34,881 nt of DNA from an uncultured Gemmatimonadales bacterium (GCA_947259405.1 CAMYLY010000006.1:160296-195176), one strand, 5' to 3'. Shown: positions 11,203-19,095, counted from the first letter of the stretch. Made by a program: numbers and translations. Notes: generated from the letters alone by a model not told the origin.

Positions 11203-11208
11203 ATAATA
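11203..11208 (-). promoter_or_regulatory. Candidate -10 element for tRNA-Gln
   Basis: TATTAT on the minus strand, 15 bases upstream of the mature 5' end of the tRNA and inside the short gap after ispE. No good -35 hexamer is visible at the proper distance, so this is weak. It would let the tRNA be transcribed apart from the pdxJ-ispE run. Confidence 0.3.
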
Positions 11209-11245
11209 TCCTCCGCTCAGGCTCGCGGAATCGTCTCACGGTGAT

Positions 11246-12130
11246 TCAAATTGCCGGACCTGGTGCGGGGCGAGCGCGGGTCGTGGTGTTGATCACGCGC
11301 TGCCGCGACTCCCCGATCTGCATCGCCGCGTCGTCGCGTTCAGCCTCCGATTTGTAGAGGGCAATGATGGCACTCCCCGATCCGGAGAGGCGGACGACGA
11401 GAGGGCGGGTCTCGGCGAGTTGCTCGAACAGTTCGCGCACCACCGGCTGAGTCGCGAACACCGCCGCCTCGAAATCATTCCCTCCCAGCCGACCGATGCC
11501 ACCCCACGTTTTGAACGCCTCCGGGTCGAGCGCCACCGCGCCGCGATGAAACCCCTCGGACCGTCCCGCATCCACCCATCGATAGGCAGCGGCGGTGTCG
11601 ATCCCGACGCGAGGGACGGCGAGAAGGGCAGGACACGTCTTGGGAGGTTGGAGACGATACATCCGTTCGCCGCGGCCCCATGCGAGCGCCATTGGCGCAC
11701 CAGTCGCTAGGAACGGCACGTCGCTTCCCAACCGCGCGGCAAACTGGAGGAGTTCGTGTCGCGGCACCGCACCGTCGGCGAGATAATTGACCGCGTGCAG
11801 GGCCGCGGCGGCGTCCGACGACCCTCCGCCCAAGCCCGCGCGCACCGGGATGTGCTTGGTGAGGCGCAACCGCACGCCGAAGCTGTTCCCGGTCGCGTCC
11901 AACGCCATCTTGGCGGCACGGTAGGCCAGGTTGTCTTCCGTCGGTCCTGTGTCCGCGCCTTCGACGTCCAGGGCAATGCCTTGCGAGGTCCTTTCGACCG
12001 TGACCACGTCGTGCAGTTCGAGCAGCGTGAACAGGGTCTCGAGCGAGTGATACCCGGATTCTTCCTTGGCGAGCACGCGTAGAAAGAGGTTCGCCTTTGC
12101 ATGCGCCGCGATGGTGACCTGGTCGGTCAA
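11246..12130 (-). CDS. ispE: 4-diphosphocytidyl-2-C-methyl-D-erythritol kinase
   Basis: 294 residues, the usual IspE length. A GHMP-family kinase of the MEP isoprenoid pathway that phosphorylates CDP-ME at the 2-hydroxyl with ATP. Visible hallmarks: AHAKANLFL near the N-terminus (Lys12), the glycine-rich ATP loop PVRAGLGGGSSDAAAAL (95-111), GSDVPF with the probable catalytic Asp137, and the C-terminal RLSGSGSAI motif. It appears to start with TTG at 12130, overlapping the stop of the upstream membrane-protein gene (TTGA), which suggests translational coupling. No in-frame ATG is close enough to keep the conserved N-terminus. Followed by tRNA-Gln. Confidence 0.95.
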   Translation of the reverse strand: MTDQVTIAAHAKANLFLRVLAKEESGYHSLETLFTLLELHDVVTVERTSQGIALDVEGADTGPTEDNLAYRAAKMALDATGNSFGVRLRLTKHIPVRAGLGGGSSDAAAALHAVNYLADGAVPRHELLQFAARLGSDVPFLATGAPMALAWGRGERMYRLQPPKTCPALLAVPRVGIDTAAAYRWVDAGRSEGFHRGAVALDPEAFKTWGGIGRLGGNDFEAAVFATQPVVRELFEQLAETRPLVVRLSGSGSAIIALYKSEAERDDAAMQIGESRQRVINTTTRARPAPGPAI

Positions 12131-13203
12131 TGCCTATCCCCGCTCCCCTCCGTCCCTTCCGTCCCATCTGTCCCATCTGCCCCTCCCGCTACTTCCCTCA
12201 ACCCCATGTGGGTACGGGCCAGCGACCAGATGCCCAGCAACGTGATTGGGAAGAATGTGCCGAGGTGGTAACCAACCGCGTACGACACTGCCTGCGTGGC
12301 ATCGATGGCGTAGAGGGCTAGCGCCGCTCTCGCAAAGAATTCAAAGACGCCGACGTATCCCGGGGCGGATGGCACGGCGACGCCGAAGGCAATCACCGAC
12401 TGAATCATGAGGGCTGCCGACCAGGATGCCTCGATCCCGAACGCGGCGAACCCGACATAAAAGGAATACGCGTTGACGAGCCACAAGATGACGGACCAGA
12501 GCAGCACGTTCATGAAGCGGTGAGCGTGTCGCAGAGAATCCATGCCACCCAGGAGGCCGTCGATAATCGAGACTGCCTTGGTAGCCCATCGCTGTGGGAG
12601 GAGTGCGCGGGCGATGGCGTCGGCCAAGCGCATGGCGTGGGCGGGCCAATTGACCAACACGAGTGCGATCGCCATCGCGATGCCTGCGACGACACCGACA
12701 ATCCGCACCAAAGTGGAGACCGTGAGCCCCGCCACGGTCGTGTCGCTGGCGAATCCTCCGCCCCACGTGGCGAGCACCAAGAGCCCGACGAGGACGAGCG
12801 TATCCATGAGGCGTTCCACGCCAATCGAGGCCAGCGCGCTCGTAAACCGTGCTTTCGTCAACCGCTGCGCGACAAATGGGCGCGCCAGTTCTCCCGGTCG
12901 AGCGGGAAGCAGGTTGTTGAGCGTGAATCCGATCGCGGTTGCGTGCCAGAGCGGCGTCCACGGTAACACCTCACCGTCAGCGCGAAGGAGGTACCGCCAG
13001 CGGATGGTGCGGATCGGGAAGGTCAGGGTCGCAAGGACGATCGTCGCGAAGTACGGAAGGATGCGTACGTCACGCATCTCAGTGACAACCTCGGCGAACT
13101 CGATGTCCCGCAGTGTCCACCATAACAGAACGATGGAGATCGCGATGCCCAGGAGCCCCGGAATCCCGAGGCGCGGGCCTTTACTCGGGGTCGCGTCGGG
13201 CAA
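12127..13203 (-). CDS. YbhN / lysylphosphatidylglycerol-synthase-type integral membrane protein
   Basis: About 358 residues with seven or eight hydrophobic segments. Family signs: an N-terminal helix followed by WWTLRDIEFAEV, the segment IGFTLNNLLPARPGELARPF (about 91-110), and the late ...APGYVGVFEFFARAA motif, all typical of the flippase-like LPG_synthase_TM / UPF0104 proteins. These move or flip lipids, but the substrate cannot be read from sequence, and no catalytic aminoacyl-transferase domain is attached. The C-terminus is a short hydrophilic Gly/Asp/Glu/Thr repeat tail. The start is a TTG at 13203 inside the end of the upstream gene (23-nt overlap); a later start would lose part of the first helix. 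Overlaps ispE by 4 nt. Confidence 0.82.
   Translation of the reverse strand: MPDATPSKGPRLGIPGLLGIAISIVLLWWTLRDIEFAEVVTEMRDVRILPYFATIVLATLTFPIRTIRWRYLLRADGEVLPWTPLWHATAIGFTLNNLLPARPGELARPFVAQRLTKARFTSALASIGVERLMDTLVLVGLLVLATWGGGFASDTTVAGLTVSTLVRIVGVVAGIAMAIALVLVNWPAHAMRLADAIARALLPQRWATKAVSIIDGLLGGMDSLRHAHRFMNVLLWSVILWLVNAYSFYVGFAAFGIEASWSAALMIQSVIAFGVAVPSAPGYVGVFEFFARAALALYAIDATQAVSYAVGYHLGTFFPITLLGIWSLARTHMGLREVAGGADGTDGTEGTEGSGDRH
12141..12185. repeat. Imperfect 9-bp tandem repeat, about five copies
   Basis: Plus-strand units such as CCGTCCCTT, CCGTCCCAT, CTGTCCCAT and CTGCCCCTC follow each other in register. On the minus strand they encode the Asp/Glu-Gly-Thr repeats (DGTDGTEGTEG) at the C-terminus of the membrane protein. 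Because the unit is 9 bp, copy-number change would keep the frame. It lies 11 bases from the ispE start codon. Confidence 0.75.
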
Positions 13204-15034
13204 GCTCGACCAGGTCGGTGAGCTCTTCGATCAGCGAGTCCAGCAGAGCTGTGTCCGGGGATCCGCCCGCGAGGTGCTGCCGGATCTGATCCCGCAGTGT
13301 CTTGGCGCGATCGATCGCAGCCGTGCCGACATACTGAATGGAATCGACATCCACGATGTCCGCTTCGGGCTCGGCGCGGGTGGCCGGGACCTCGGGAGTC
13401 GCGGCAGCCGTGTATGCCGGTTGCGTTCCTGACACCAGCGCATCGAGGTCGGGGTCAGCGGTACCGTGGGTCTCCACGAGGCGCTGATAGCGAACCCATG
13501 AACCTGCGAGGTCGTTGCTTTCGGGCGCTGCCTCATCCGTTGTCGCCGGTGCCTGTAGCGCTTCGGCGGTCGTGGCCAGCTCGGGCTCAACCGGAAGTGG
13601 CGCCGGCTCTGGGGTGGCAACGACAGGCGCTGGCTCGGGTGCCGCGACCACGGGTGGCGGCTCTGGCGGGGCCACAGCCGTCGGAGTCGGTTCGGGCGGT
13701 ACGGCCGCCGGCGGTGTCGTGCGCACTTGTGGAGCCGCCGCCGACACGGCCGCAGGTCGTGAGTAGGGGGCGTGCGTCGCTTCGACCGCCTCCATCAGCC
13801 GCGACCTCCCCTTCATGTTTTGAAACTGCGTGATGACCCCTGAGAGTTGACCCGCCAGCTTCGGTTCGTTCCCACGCTCCACGGAAACCAGAGTGTCCGC
13901 CGCCCGCCGCAATCCGGAGACGAAGTCGTCCGCGTTGGCTGCGAGCGCGCCACGACCCAGCGCGTCACTCGCGGCGCACGCGAAACGCGCCACAGCCTCA
14001 TGGAGCTCTCCGCCGCCTGTGTCACTCAGTGCCCGAAAGGTCCCGCCGAGCGCCTGAGCACGGAGAGCTTGGAGCGTCTGAGACTCCGATCGCTCGAGTT
14101 CGATGGCGGCCTGTTTGAGGTGCTCACCGTGCGCGACCAATTCGAGCCGGCCCAACTCGTCAGGGCGATTGGGCCGCGTTCCCTGTTTCACGACGTGGGG
14201 CCCGTTGTCGTCGAAGAACAGCGCCTCGACCGGGACGACCTCCAAGTCGAACCCGAGCGCATGGCTCAGCCTCGTCGCGAAGTCCCGCGCCTCCGGGGTA
14301 TCCGGGTCAGGCTTTCCGACGGTGGACACTTCTTGGGCGGCACGCGACAGGGCGCGTGCGGCGTCGTTGAACAACAGAGCGACATCGTCGAGCGGCTCTG
14401 ATCGACTGGTGATCTCTCGAATCGCGTGGTCGACACCCTCCAGCAGATCCGGAAGCGGCGGAAGCTCGGCAAGAGACGCGAGCCCGCGGAGCGGCTTCAT
14501 GAGCTCCCGCGCCCGATGTAGCGGTTCATATCCAACCGGGTTCTGCTGTAACGCCTTGGCCGCGCCGTCCAAAGCGCTCGCCACGGCGGCACCCTCGCGC
14601 CCAACAAAGGCTCGCGTACCCGAGTCCAGCCCGGGCTCGGCTGGCGCACGGTGGGCCGCCGACGAGCGGCCCGCGTGAGTGTCGAGTTCCTCGGCGAGCG
14701 CATTGGCCTTTGCTTCGTCCTCCTCCGACCAGGTGGCGACGCCGCGCACGAACACCTTCAGATCGTCGATGGCGCGGGTCATGAGCTGGCGGGTCACCGG
14801 ACTCCACGAGCGGCGACCGTCTTCGACGGCGCGGGCCAGGTTCTCCAAGGCTGCGGTCGTTCCGGCGATGCCCTGCTGCTTCGCCATGAGCGCCGACCCT
14901 CTCAGGGCCCTCGCGGTCCGCACCACGTCACTGGCATTGGGTGCCTCACTTGGCGAGACCAATGCGTCGAGGCGTTCGAGGTATTCGCCCGCCTCCATCG
15001 CGAAGAATTCGGTGAGTTCCATCGGTTGGCTCAT
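13181..15034 (-). CDS. Large protein with a degenerate Hpt-like N-terminal domain and a Pro/Ala linker
   Basis: 617 residues. The N-terminal 110 or so look like a histidine phosphotransfer (Hpt) bundle: FFAMEAGEYLERLDALV, then ARALRGSALMA where an active Hpt normally has AHxLKGSA. The phospho-acceptor His is Arg42 and the following Lys is Arg45, so phosphotransfer by the usual chemistry is not expected. A long helical middle follows (about 110-420), then a Pro/Ala/Glu-rich linker (about 425-485) and a conserved-looking acidic C-terminal piece (VDVDSIQYVGTAAIDRAKTL, then a helical end). No membrane segment or CheA-like kinase domain is present. It sits 33 bases after pdxJ and overlaps the next gene. 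The function is unknown; a scaffold or pseudo-phosphotransfer role is inference. Confidence 0.78.
   Translation of the reverse strand: MSQPMELTEFFAMEAGEYLERLDALVSPSEAPNASDVVRTARALRGSALMAKQQGIAGTTAALENLARAVEDGRRSWSPVTRQLMTRAIDDLKVFVRGVATWSEEDEAKANALAEELDTHAGRSSAAHRAPAEPGLDSGTRAFVGREGAAVASALDGAAKALQQNPVGYEPLHRARELMKPLRGLASLAELPPLPDLLEGVDHAIREITSRSEPLDDVALLFNDAARALSRAAQEVSTVGKPDPDTPEARDFATRLSHALGFDLEVVPVEALFFDDNGPHVVKQGTRPNRPDELGRLELVAHGEHLKQAAIELERSESQTLQALRAQALGGTFRALSDTGGGELHEAVARFACAASDALGRGALAANADDFVSGLRRAADTLVSVERGNEPKLAGQLSGVITQFQNMKGRSRLMEAVEATHAPYSRPAAVSAAAPQVRTTPPAAVPPEPTPTAVAPPEPPPVVAAPEPAPVVATPEPAPLPVEPELATTAEALQAPATTDEAAPESNDLAGSWVRYQRLVETHGTADPDLDALVSGTQPAYTAAATPEVPATRAEPEADIVDVDSIQYVGTAAIDRAKTLRDQIRQHLAGGSPDTALLDSLIEELTDLVELARRDPE
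13580..13760 (-). repeat. Pro/Ala/Glu-rich repetitive linker inside the Hpt-like protein
   Basis: Coding repeats of the type APEPAPVVATPEPAP and PPEPTPTAVAPPEPPP, with units of about 8 to 10 residues. The DNA is correspondingly repetitive (plus-strand ggcgc/ggtgg and gctcggg tracts). Probably an extended, flexible spacer between two folded parts. Confidence 0.7.
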
Positions 15035-15067
15035 GGCCGTTTAACCTATGAATCTCTTGGACTTAGG

Positions 15068-15790
15068 TCAACGCGCGGCATCGATCAGCCCTCGCATTTC
15101 GCGAACCGCAGCCTCCATTCCAACCATGATGCTCCGACTCACGATGCTGTGGCCGATATTGAGCTCTTCAATCTGGGAAATGGCCGCTACCGGCCCCACG
15201 TTTTCGTAGTTGAGCCCGTGGCCGGCGTGGACGGCGAGACCGGCGTCCGCCGCGTGAATCGATGCTGCCTGAAGCTGTGCAAGCGCGCCACCCGAGCTCG
15301 AGTACGAATTGCAGTACGGACCGGTGTGGAGTTCGACAGCAGGCGCGCCGAGGGCGGCCGCACGGTCGATCGATCGAAGGTCGGGATCGATGAACAGACT
15401 GACGTGGATTCCCGTTGCCGTGAGACGTGCGATGACCTCGGCCAGATGCGCGTCGGCGTCGGGGCTGGCCCCGAGGGCTAACCCTCCCTCCGTCGTTATC
15501 TCCTGGCGCCTTTCGGGGACCAAGGTGGCTTGGAACGGCTTCAACTCTTCAGCGACAGCGAGAACACCCTCGTTCGCAGCCAACTCAAAGTTGAGTACGG
15601 TGCTGATCGTCGCGCTCAGCTCGCGCATGTCCCGGTCCTGCACGTGTCGCCGGTCCTCACGGAGGTGCGCCGTGATGCCGTCCGCGCCGGCCCGCTCGGC
15701 AGCAAGGGCGGCGGGAACTGGATCGGGCTCGTCACCGCCCCGAGCCTGCCTGACCGTGGCAACGTGGTCGATGTTGACGTAGAACCGCAT
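15068..15790 (-). CDS. pdxJ: Pyridoxine 5'-phosphate synthase
   Basis: 240 residues, full family length. It condenses 3-amino-2-oxopropyl phosphate with 1-deoxy-D-xylulose 5-phosphate to give pyridoxine 5'-phosphate (the DXP-dependent B6 route). The TIM-barrel motifs are intact: [14 protein letters not shown] at the N-terminus, the [13 protein letters not shown] phosphate/active-site segment, VELHTGPY, and [11 protein letters not shown] with [11 protein letters not shown] near the C-terminus. ATG at 15790. It is the first gene of the run to ispE, and both products draw on DXP chemistry. The 44-base gap to the divergent lipoprotein gene must hold its promoter; no clear elements are seen on the minus strand. 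Confidence 0.97.
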   Translation of the reverse strand: MRFYVNIDHVATVRQARGGDEPDPVPAALAAERAGADGITAHLREDRRHVQDRDMRELSATISTVLNFELAANEGVLAVAEELKPFQATLVPERRQEITTEGGLALGASPDADAHLAEVIARLTATGIHVSLFIDPDLRSIDRAAALGAPAVELHTGPYCNSYSSSGGALAQLQAASIHAADAGLAVHAGHGLNYENVGPVAAISQIEELNIGHSIVSRSIMVGMEAAVREMRGLIDAAR

Positions 15791-15797
15791 TGGGGAA

Positions 15798-15826
15798 TTG
15801 AGCTTGGGTCCTGAATGTCTTAGCTT
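15798..15826 (+). promoter_or_regulatory. Candidate promoter for the lipoprotein gene, possibly leaderless
   Basis: TTGAGC (15798-15803) and TAGCTT (15821-15826) are separated by exactly 17 nt. The -10 ends 8 bases before the ATG, so transcription would begin at or next to the start codon. This fits the absence of a Shine-Dalgarno sequence. Prediction only. Confidence 0.4.
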
Positions 15827-15834
15827 GCGCGCGA

Positions 15835-16266
15835 ATGATCCGACTAAAACATACGGTACTCGTCTTCGCCGCGCTCTCCGCGGTGGGTTGTGCCTCCCAG
15901 GCGCCCGCCCCCTCCGATCCAGGAGAGGTGGTGCGCCAGTTCTTGGACGCAGTGGCCGCCGAGAACTTGGGCAGGATGGGCGAGACCTGGGGGACAGACG
16001 ACGGGCCGGCGGCGAATTGGATGGAGCCTGAAGAATTGCGCAAGCGTCTGTCCGTCATGCACAGCTTCCTGCAGCATCAGGAATACGAGGTGATGCCCGG
16101 TGCCCCGGCCGCGACGTCGGGAGGGCGTCTCATCGTGTCCGTCAGGATCGTCACCCGCAATCGGTGCGAAGAGGCGGTGCCGTTTACGGTGGTGCGGTAC
16201 CGCAACGGGTGGCTGGTGGAGAGCATCGATCTCAGTTCCATACGGCCCACGCGAGTCTGCGGCTAA
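15835..16266 (+). CDS. Small predicted lipoprotein, possibly NTF2-like fold
   Basis: 143 residues. A short lipoprotein signal ends in LSAVGC with Cys19 as the lipidation site. The mature part begins with a small Ala/Pro stretch, then [22 protein letters not shown], which resembles the first helix of NTF2/SnoaL-like small-barrel domains, and ends in beta-rich sequence ([15 protein letters not shown]) that fits the same fold. No enzymatic motif is seen. Its stop codon overlaps that of the convergent epimerase gene. The fold is an inference from pattern, and the function is unknown. Confidence 0.85.
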   Translation: MIRLKHTVLVFAALSAVGCASQAPAPSDPGEVVRQFLDAVAAENLGRMGETWGTDDGPAANWMEPEELRKRLSVMHSFLQHQEYEVMPGAPAATSGGRLIVSVRIVTRNRCEEAVPFTVVRYRNGWLVESIDLSSIRPTRVCG

Positions 16267-16670
16267 CGCCGCTCCTCGGTCAGCTCGATCAGAATCCCCG
16301 AGGTTGCCTTTGGATGCACGAAGGCGATGCGGCAGCCTCCGGCCCCCGTCCGCGGAGTGTCGTCGATCAATCGATACCCATGGTCTCGGCACGCGGCCAG
16401 CGCGGCGTCAAGGTCGGCCACGCGGTAGCACACGTGGTGAATGCCTGGCCCGCGGCGTTCGAGGAATCGCGCAATCGGCCCGTCAGCCGTTTCCGGGGTG
16501 AGCAACTCGATGCCGACGTCACCGGCGTGGACGGAGACGATGCGAGCTCCGTCAGCGAATTCCGGCTCCGAGGGTTCCAATCCCAGGACGTCCCGATAGA
16601 ATGCAAGGGCTTCGTTCAGGTCGCGGACGGCGATGCCGATGTGGGCGACCTCAGGGAACGACATGGACAC
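16263..16670 (-). CDS. mce: Methylmalonyl-CoA epimerase
   Basis: 135 residues from the GTG at 16670. A VOC/glyoxalase-fold metalloenzyme that interconverts (2R)- and (2S)-methylmalonyl-CoA in propionyl-CoA metabolism. Two beta-alpha-beta-beta-beta modules are visible, with the usual metal-ligand positions filled: His10 in AHIGIAV, Glu55 in GIELLTP, His79 in GIHHVCYRV and Glu130 in GILIELTEE. The RFLERRGPGIHH segment is characteristic. The GTG is chosen because a GGGAGG lies 5 nt upstream of it; the ATG two codons later is the alternative. Sequence further upstream in this frame looks non-coding. Divergent from thioredoxin; no mutase gene is in the window. Confidence 0.93.
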   Translation of the reverse strand: MSMSFPEVAHIGIAVRDLNEALAFYRDVLGLEPSEPEFADGARIVSVHAGDVGIELLTPETADGPIARFLERRGPGIHHVCYRVADLDAALAACRDHGYRLIDDTPRTGAGGCRIAFVHPKATSGILIELTEERR

Positions 16671-16675
16671 GGGAA

Positions 16676-16681
16676 CCTCCC
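16676..16681 (-). promoter_or_regulatory. Shine-Dalgarno sequence for mce
   Basis: GGGAGG on the minus strand, 5 nt before GTG 16670 and 11 nt before ATG 16664. The same 5-nt spacing is seen at trxA and at the gene starting at 28723, which favours the GTG start. Confidence 0.6.
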
Positions 16682-16768
16682 GACGCAGCATTGGGTTAGG
16701 TCTAGTGCGTGATGGCCGGAAAGGTAGCCGGTTCCGCCCGAACGCATGAGTATGTGAACGCAACTACT

Positions 16769-16775
16769 AGAGGAG
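16769..16775 (+). promoter_or_regulatory. Shine-Dalgarno sequence for trxA
   Basis: AGAGGAG ends 5 nt before the ATG at 16781. It fixes the start there and rules out a longer N-terminus reaching back to 16709. Confidence 0.8.
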
Positions 16776-16780
16776 TGACG

Positions 16781-17116
16781 ATGGCAGTAACGCATCCGCT
16801 GGCTGTAACGGACGCTGACTTTGCTCAAGAGATTGGTGGGCACAGCGGCGTGGCGATCGTGGACTTCTGGGCGACGTGGTGTGGACCATGCCAGATCATC
16901 GCCCCGGTGATCGAGCAGCTTGCGCACGAATACGAGGGTCGGCTCAAGGTGGCGAAGCTCGATGTCGACGCGTCACCCCAGACGGCCATGCAGTACGGCG
17001 TCCGGTCCATCCCAAGCGTCTTGGTCTTCAAGGATGGCCAACACGTCGACACCGTGGTCGGAGCCGTTCCTAAGGCTCTCCTGGTGGATAAGATCGAGGC
17101 ACAGCTCACCGCCTAG
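16781..17116 (+). CDS. trxA: Thioredoxin
   Basis: 111 residues, a standard single-domain thioredoxin and general protein disulfide reductase. The active site WCGPC is at 33-37, preceded by IVDFWAT; the conserved Asp before the redox site is present, and the cis-proline is in SIPSVLVFKDG. Cytoplasmic: no signal peptide. A strong ribosome-binding site precedes it and a rho-independent-type hairpin follows, so it is probably a monocistronic, well-expressed unit between the divergent epimerase and the downstream operon. Confidence 0.97.
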   Translation: MAVTHPLAVTDADFAQEIGGHSGVAIVDFWATWCGPCQIIAPVIEQLAHEYEGRLKVAKLDVDASPQTAMQYGVRSIPSVLVFKDGQHVDTVVGAVPKALLVDKIEAQLTA

Positions 17117-17139
17117 CCAGAATCTCGAGAGATGGAGTG

Positions 17140-17181
17140 ACGAGGCGGTCCACCCAGCGTGGGCCGCCTCGTTCGCGTTTT
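17140..17181 (+). terminator. Rho-independent-type terminator after trxA
   Basis: CGAGGCGGTCCAC (17141-17153) pairs with GTGGGCCGCCTCG (17159-17171) over 13 bp with one T-G wobble and a 5-base loop; flanking A/T can extend the stem by one. It is followed by TTCGCGTTTT, an imperfect T tract. It starts 24 bases after the trxA stop. Confidence 0.8.
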
Positions 17182-17201
17182 GCCACTTGCCGTATCGGCC
17201 G

Positions 17202-17229
17202 TTGGGGCGACAGGTTAGGGGGGTAGTAT
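17202..17229 (+). promoter_or_regulatory. Candidate promoter of the 12-kb rsmI-dinG operon
   Basis: TTGGGG (17202-17207), 16 nt, then TAGTAT (17224-17229), located between the trxA terminator and the ATG at 17252. This is the only gap in the following 12 kb large enough for a promoter outside coding sequence. By pattern only. Confidence 0.42.
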
Positions 17230-17251
17230 TCGCGTCCCCGGCACGGAACTT

Positions 17252-18268
17252 ATGCGTCGCTCCACGGCCCGGCTCGCGAGGAGCAAGGTTCTCCTCGCCG
17301 AACTCGAGTATCCGCACGACCATGTGCAAATCCATCGTACCCGGCTCCCCTTTATTCACTTGGACCGGGTGCTGCACTTCGCGAAGATCGACCGTGACGG
17401 GCAGGTCGATGGGTTCATCGCGGTCTATCTCCCGGATGAGTTGGCCATCCTGCTGCTCCAACGCGGCGAGCTGCAGAACGCGGTGGCCCTGCGGGAGGGC
17501 GGGCGCGTGGTTCTGCCAATTGCGAGTGCGCTCCAGCACATCGACGAGGAGAAGGAACGGGGCGAGCTGTTCTATGCGTCCGCCCCCTCGCAGCAACTGG
17601 CCTGGATGTACCAAAGCTGTGCCGAGCCCGCTCTGGCCCGGGTCATCGACGCTGGACAGCCGGGTCAGCTGCTGCCGGTGCTCCGCCACGAGGTCTTCAG
17701 CGGAGTGCTCGAACTCATCGTTGATGGCAGGGTGAACTACCTGCAGTTCGAGAATGGCGAGCATGTGTCCGGGTACTACTCAGCCATGCGGGACGGGGAA
17801 AACATCGAGGAGTACGTGTCACGCCTGCTGGGGCCCGATCCTGAGGGGCGGATGCCGCGTGTCTCGGCCGGGTCGTTCCAGGATACGAGTAGCGTGCCAG
17901 AGCAAGCGTCCCCAACACTCATTCAAACCTATCGCGAGTTGTATTGGGCGATTGTGACCGGCGCTGATGAGTTGGCCTCGGGGACGGCCACGAAGAAGGC
18001 TGACAAATACCGGGACCTCGTCAAGAACGTACATCCCTCCCTGAAGGCCATCGGTCAGCCACTGGAAGAGGAGGCAGTCGCGATCGTTGCCTCCCCGAAC
18101 GATCTCACGGCTGCCCTCTCAGAATGGGCGGCCCAGTTTCTCGAGGTCGTCGAGGTCGTGGCACCGGGGGCCGCGTCGGACGTCCTCACCAACGCGACAC
18201 GCGAACATCGGTTCGTGCTACAGAAAGCCGGATTCTACGACGGCCTTCCTTGGACCGCGAACTGGTGA
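17252..18268 (+). CDS. Conserved-looking protein of unknown function, first gene of the operon
   Basis: 338 residues, soluble, no signal peptide or membrane segment. I do not recognise a named family with certainty. Residues about 25-110 form a beta-rich domain (HLDRVLHFAKIDRDG, FIAVYLPDELAILLLQRGEL). Residues about 140-190 contain a second one with the pattern FSGVLELIVDGRVNYLQFENGEHVSGYY, reminiscent of DUF4388-like modules in which a signalling protein carries a 'segment-of-output' fold. The C-terminal third is helical. The stop overlaps the rsmI start by 4 nt (GTGA). It begins shortly after a candidate promoter, so it is probably the first gene of a long coupled operon. Its function is not assigned. 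Confidence 0.8.
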   Translation: MRRSTARLARSKVLLAELEYPHDHVQIHRTRLPFIHLDRVLHFAKIDRDGQVDGFIAVYLPDELAILLLQRGELQNAVALREGGRVVLPIASALQHIDEEKERGELFYASAPSQQLAWMYQSCAEPALARVIDAGQPGQLLPVLRHEVFSGVLELIVDGRVNYLQFENGEHVSGYYSAMRDGENIEEYVSRLLGPDPEGRMPRVSAGSFQDTSSVPEQASPTLIQTYRELYWAIVTGADELASGTATKKADKYRDLVKNVHPSLKAIGQPLEEEAVAIVASPNDLTAALSEWAAQFLEVVEVVAPGAASDVLTNATREHRFVLQKAGFYDGLPWTANW

Positions 18269-19095
18269 CGGCGGGCACACTCTACGTCGTCGCTACCCCT
18301 ATCGGCAATTTGGACGATCTCTCGCAGCGTGCGACAACCGTGTTGCGCTCAGTTGGTGTCGTGGCTGCGGAGGACACCCGCCGAACCCGCAAACTGCTGA
18401 CACACCTCGACGCCAAGCCGCGTCTCATGAGTTATCACGCGCATTCCGACAGCCGCCGCGCCGACCAGATTCTGGAGGAACTGCGACGCGGTGTTGACGT
18501 GGCGCTGGTCACGGACGCTGGCACCCCCTCCGTTTCCGATCCGGGAGGCGCTCTCGTACGCGCCGCCCGCGACGAGGACTTGCCCGTCGCCGTGATTCCG
18601 GGAGCGTCAGCCGTCTCAGCCGCGCTCTCGCTCGCGGGGGTTTCGGCCGACCGCTACGCCTTCTTGGGGTTCCTTCCAAGGAAGGGCCGCGAGCGCGGTG
18701 AGCTGTTGGAAGCGATGCGTGACTCCCGTTGGACGACGGTGGTCTTTGAGGCACCGGGCCGCCTCGTCGGGTTACTGGCCGACCTCGCCGAGTACTGCGG
18801 GCCCGAGCGGGAAGTGGCCGTTGCCCGGGAGCTTACCAAGGTGCACGAGGAGCTCAAGCTAGGAACGATCAGTAACGTACAGGACTATTACGAGTTGCAT
18901 CCACCCAAGGGTGAGGTGACGGTCATTGTCACCGCCGGCGACCGTCCACCGCCATCCGTGGACGCTGACCGCATCGTCGCGGCCGCCCGCCCTCTGCTGA
19001 AAGAAGGTCGGACACGACGCGATGTGGCCAAACGACTCGCCGCGGAGCTGGGTGTCGCGCGCAACGAGGTGTATCGCATCGTGAGTAATCTGTGA
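18265..19095 (+). CDS. rsmI: 16S rRNA (cytidine1402-2'-O)-methyltransferase
   Basis: 276 residues from GTG 18265. A SAM-dependent methyltransferase of the tetrapyrrole-methylase fold that 2'-O-methylates C1402 in the ribosomal P site. Signature segments in order: LYVVATPIGNLDDLS, AAEDTRRTRKLL, VTDAGTPSVSDPG, VIPGASAVSAALSLAG, FLGFLPRKGRER, FEAPGRL and REVAVARELTKVHEE. A longer reading frame starts earlier at 18124, but its first 47 residues lie inside the upstream gene and do not look conserved. GTG is therefore chosen, overlapping the upstream stop by 4 nt. Its own TGA overlaps the next GTG in the same way. Confidence 0.96.
   Translation: MTAGTLYVVATPIGNLDDLSQRATTVLRSVGVVAAEDTRRTRKLLTHLDAKPRLMSYHAHSDSRRADQILEELRRGVDVALVTDAGTPSVSDPGGALVRAARDEDLPVAVIPGASAVSAALSLAGVSADRYAFLGFLPRKGRERGELLEAMRDSRWTTVVFEAPGRLVGLLADLAEYCGPEREVAVARELTKVHEELKLGTISNVQDYYELHPPKGEVTVIVTAGDRPPPSVDADRIVAAARPLLKEGRTRRDVAKRLAAELGVARNEVYRIVSNL

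Noticed and set aside
12141..12185. CRISPR array
   Set aside because: The repeats are only 9 bp, imperfect, contiguous without spacers and within a coding sequence. No CRISPR-like array was found anywhere in the window.
16709..16780. A 24-codon N-terminal extension of thioredoxin
   Set aside because: The AGAGGAG site 5 nt before ATG 16781 and the normal thioredoxin length both point to the later start.
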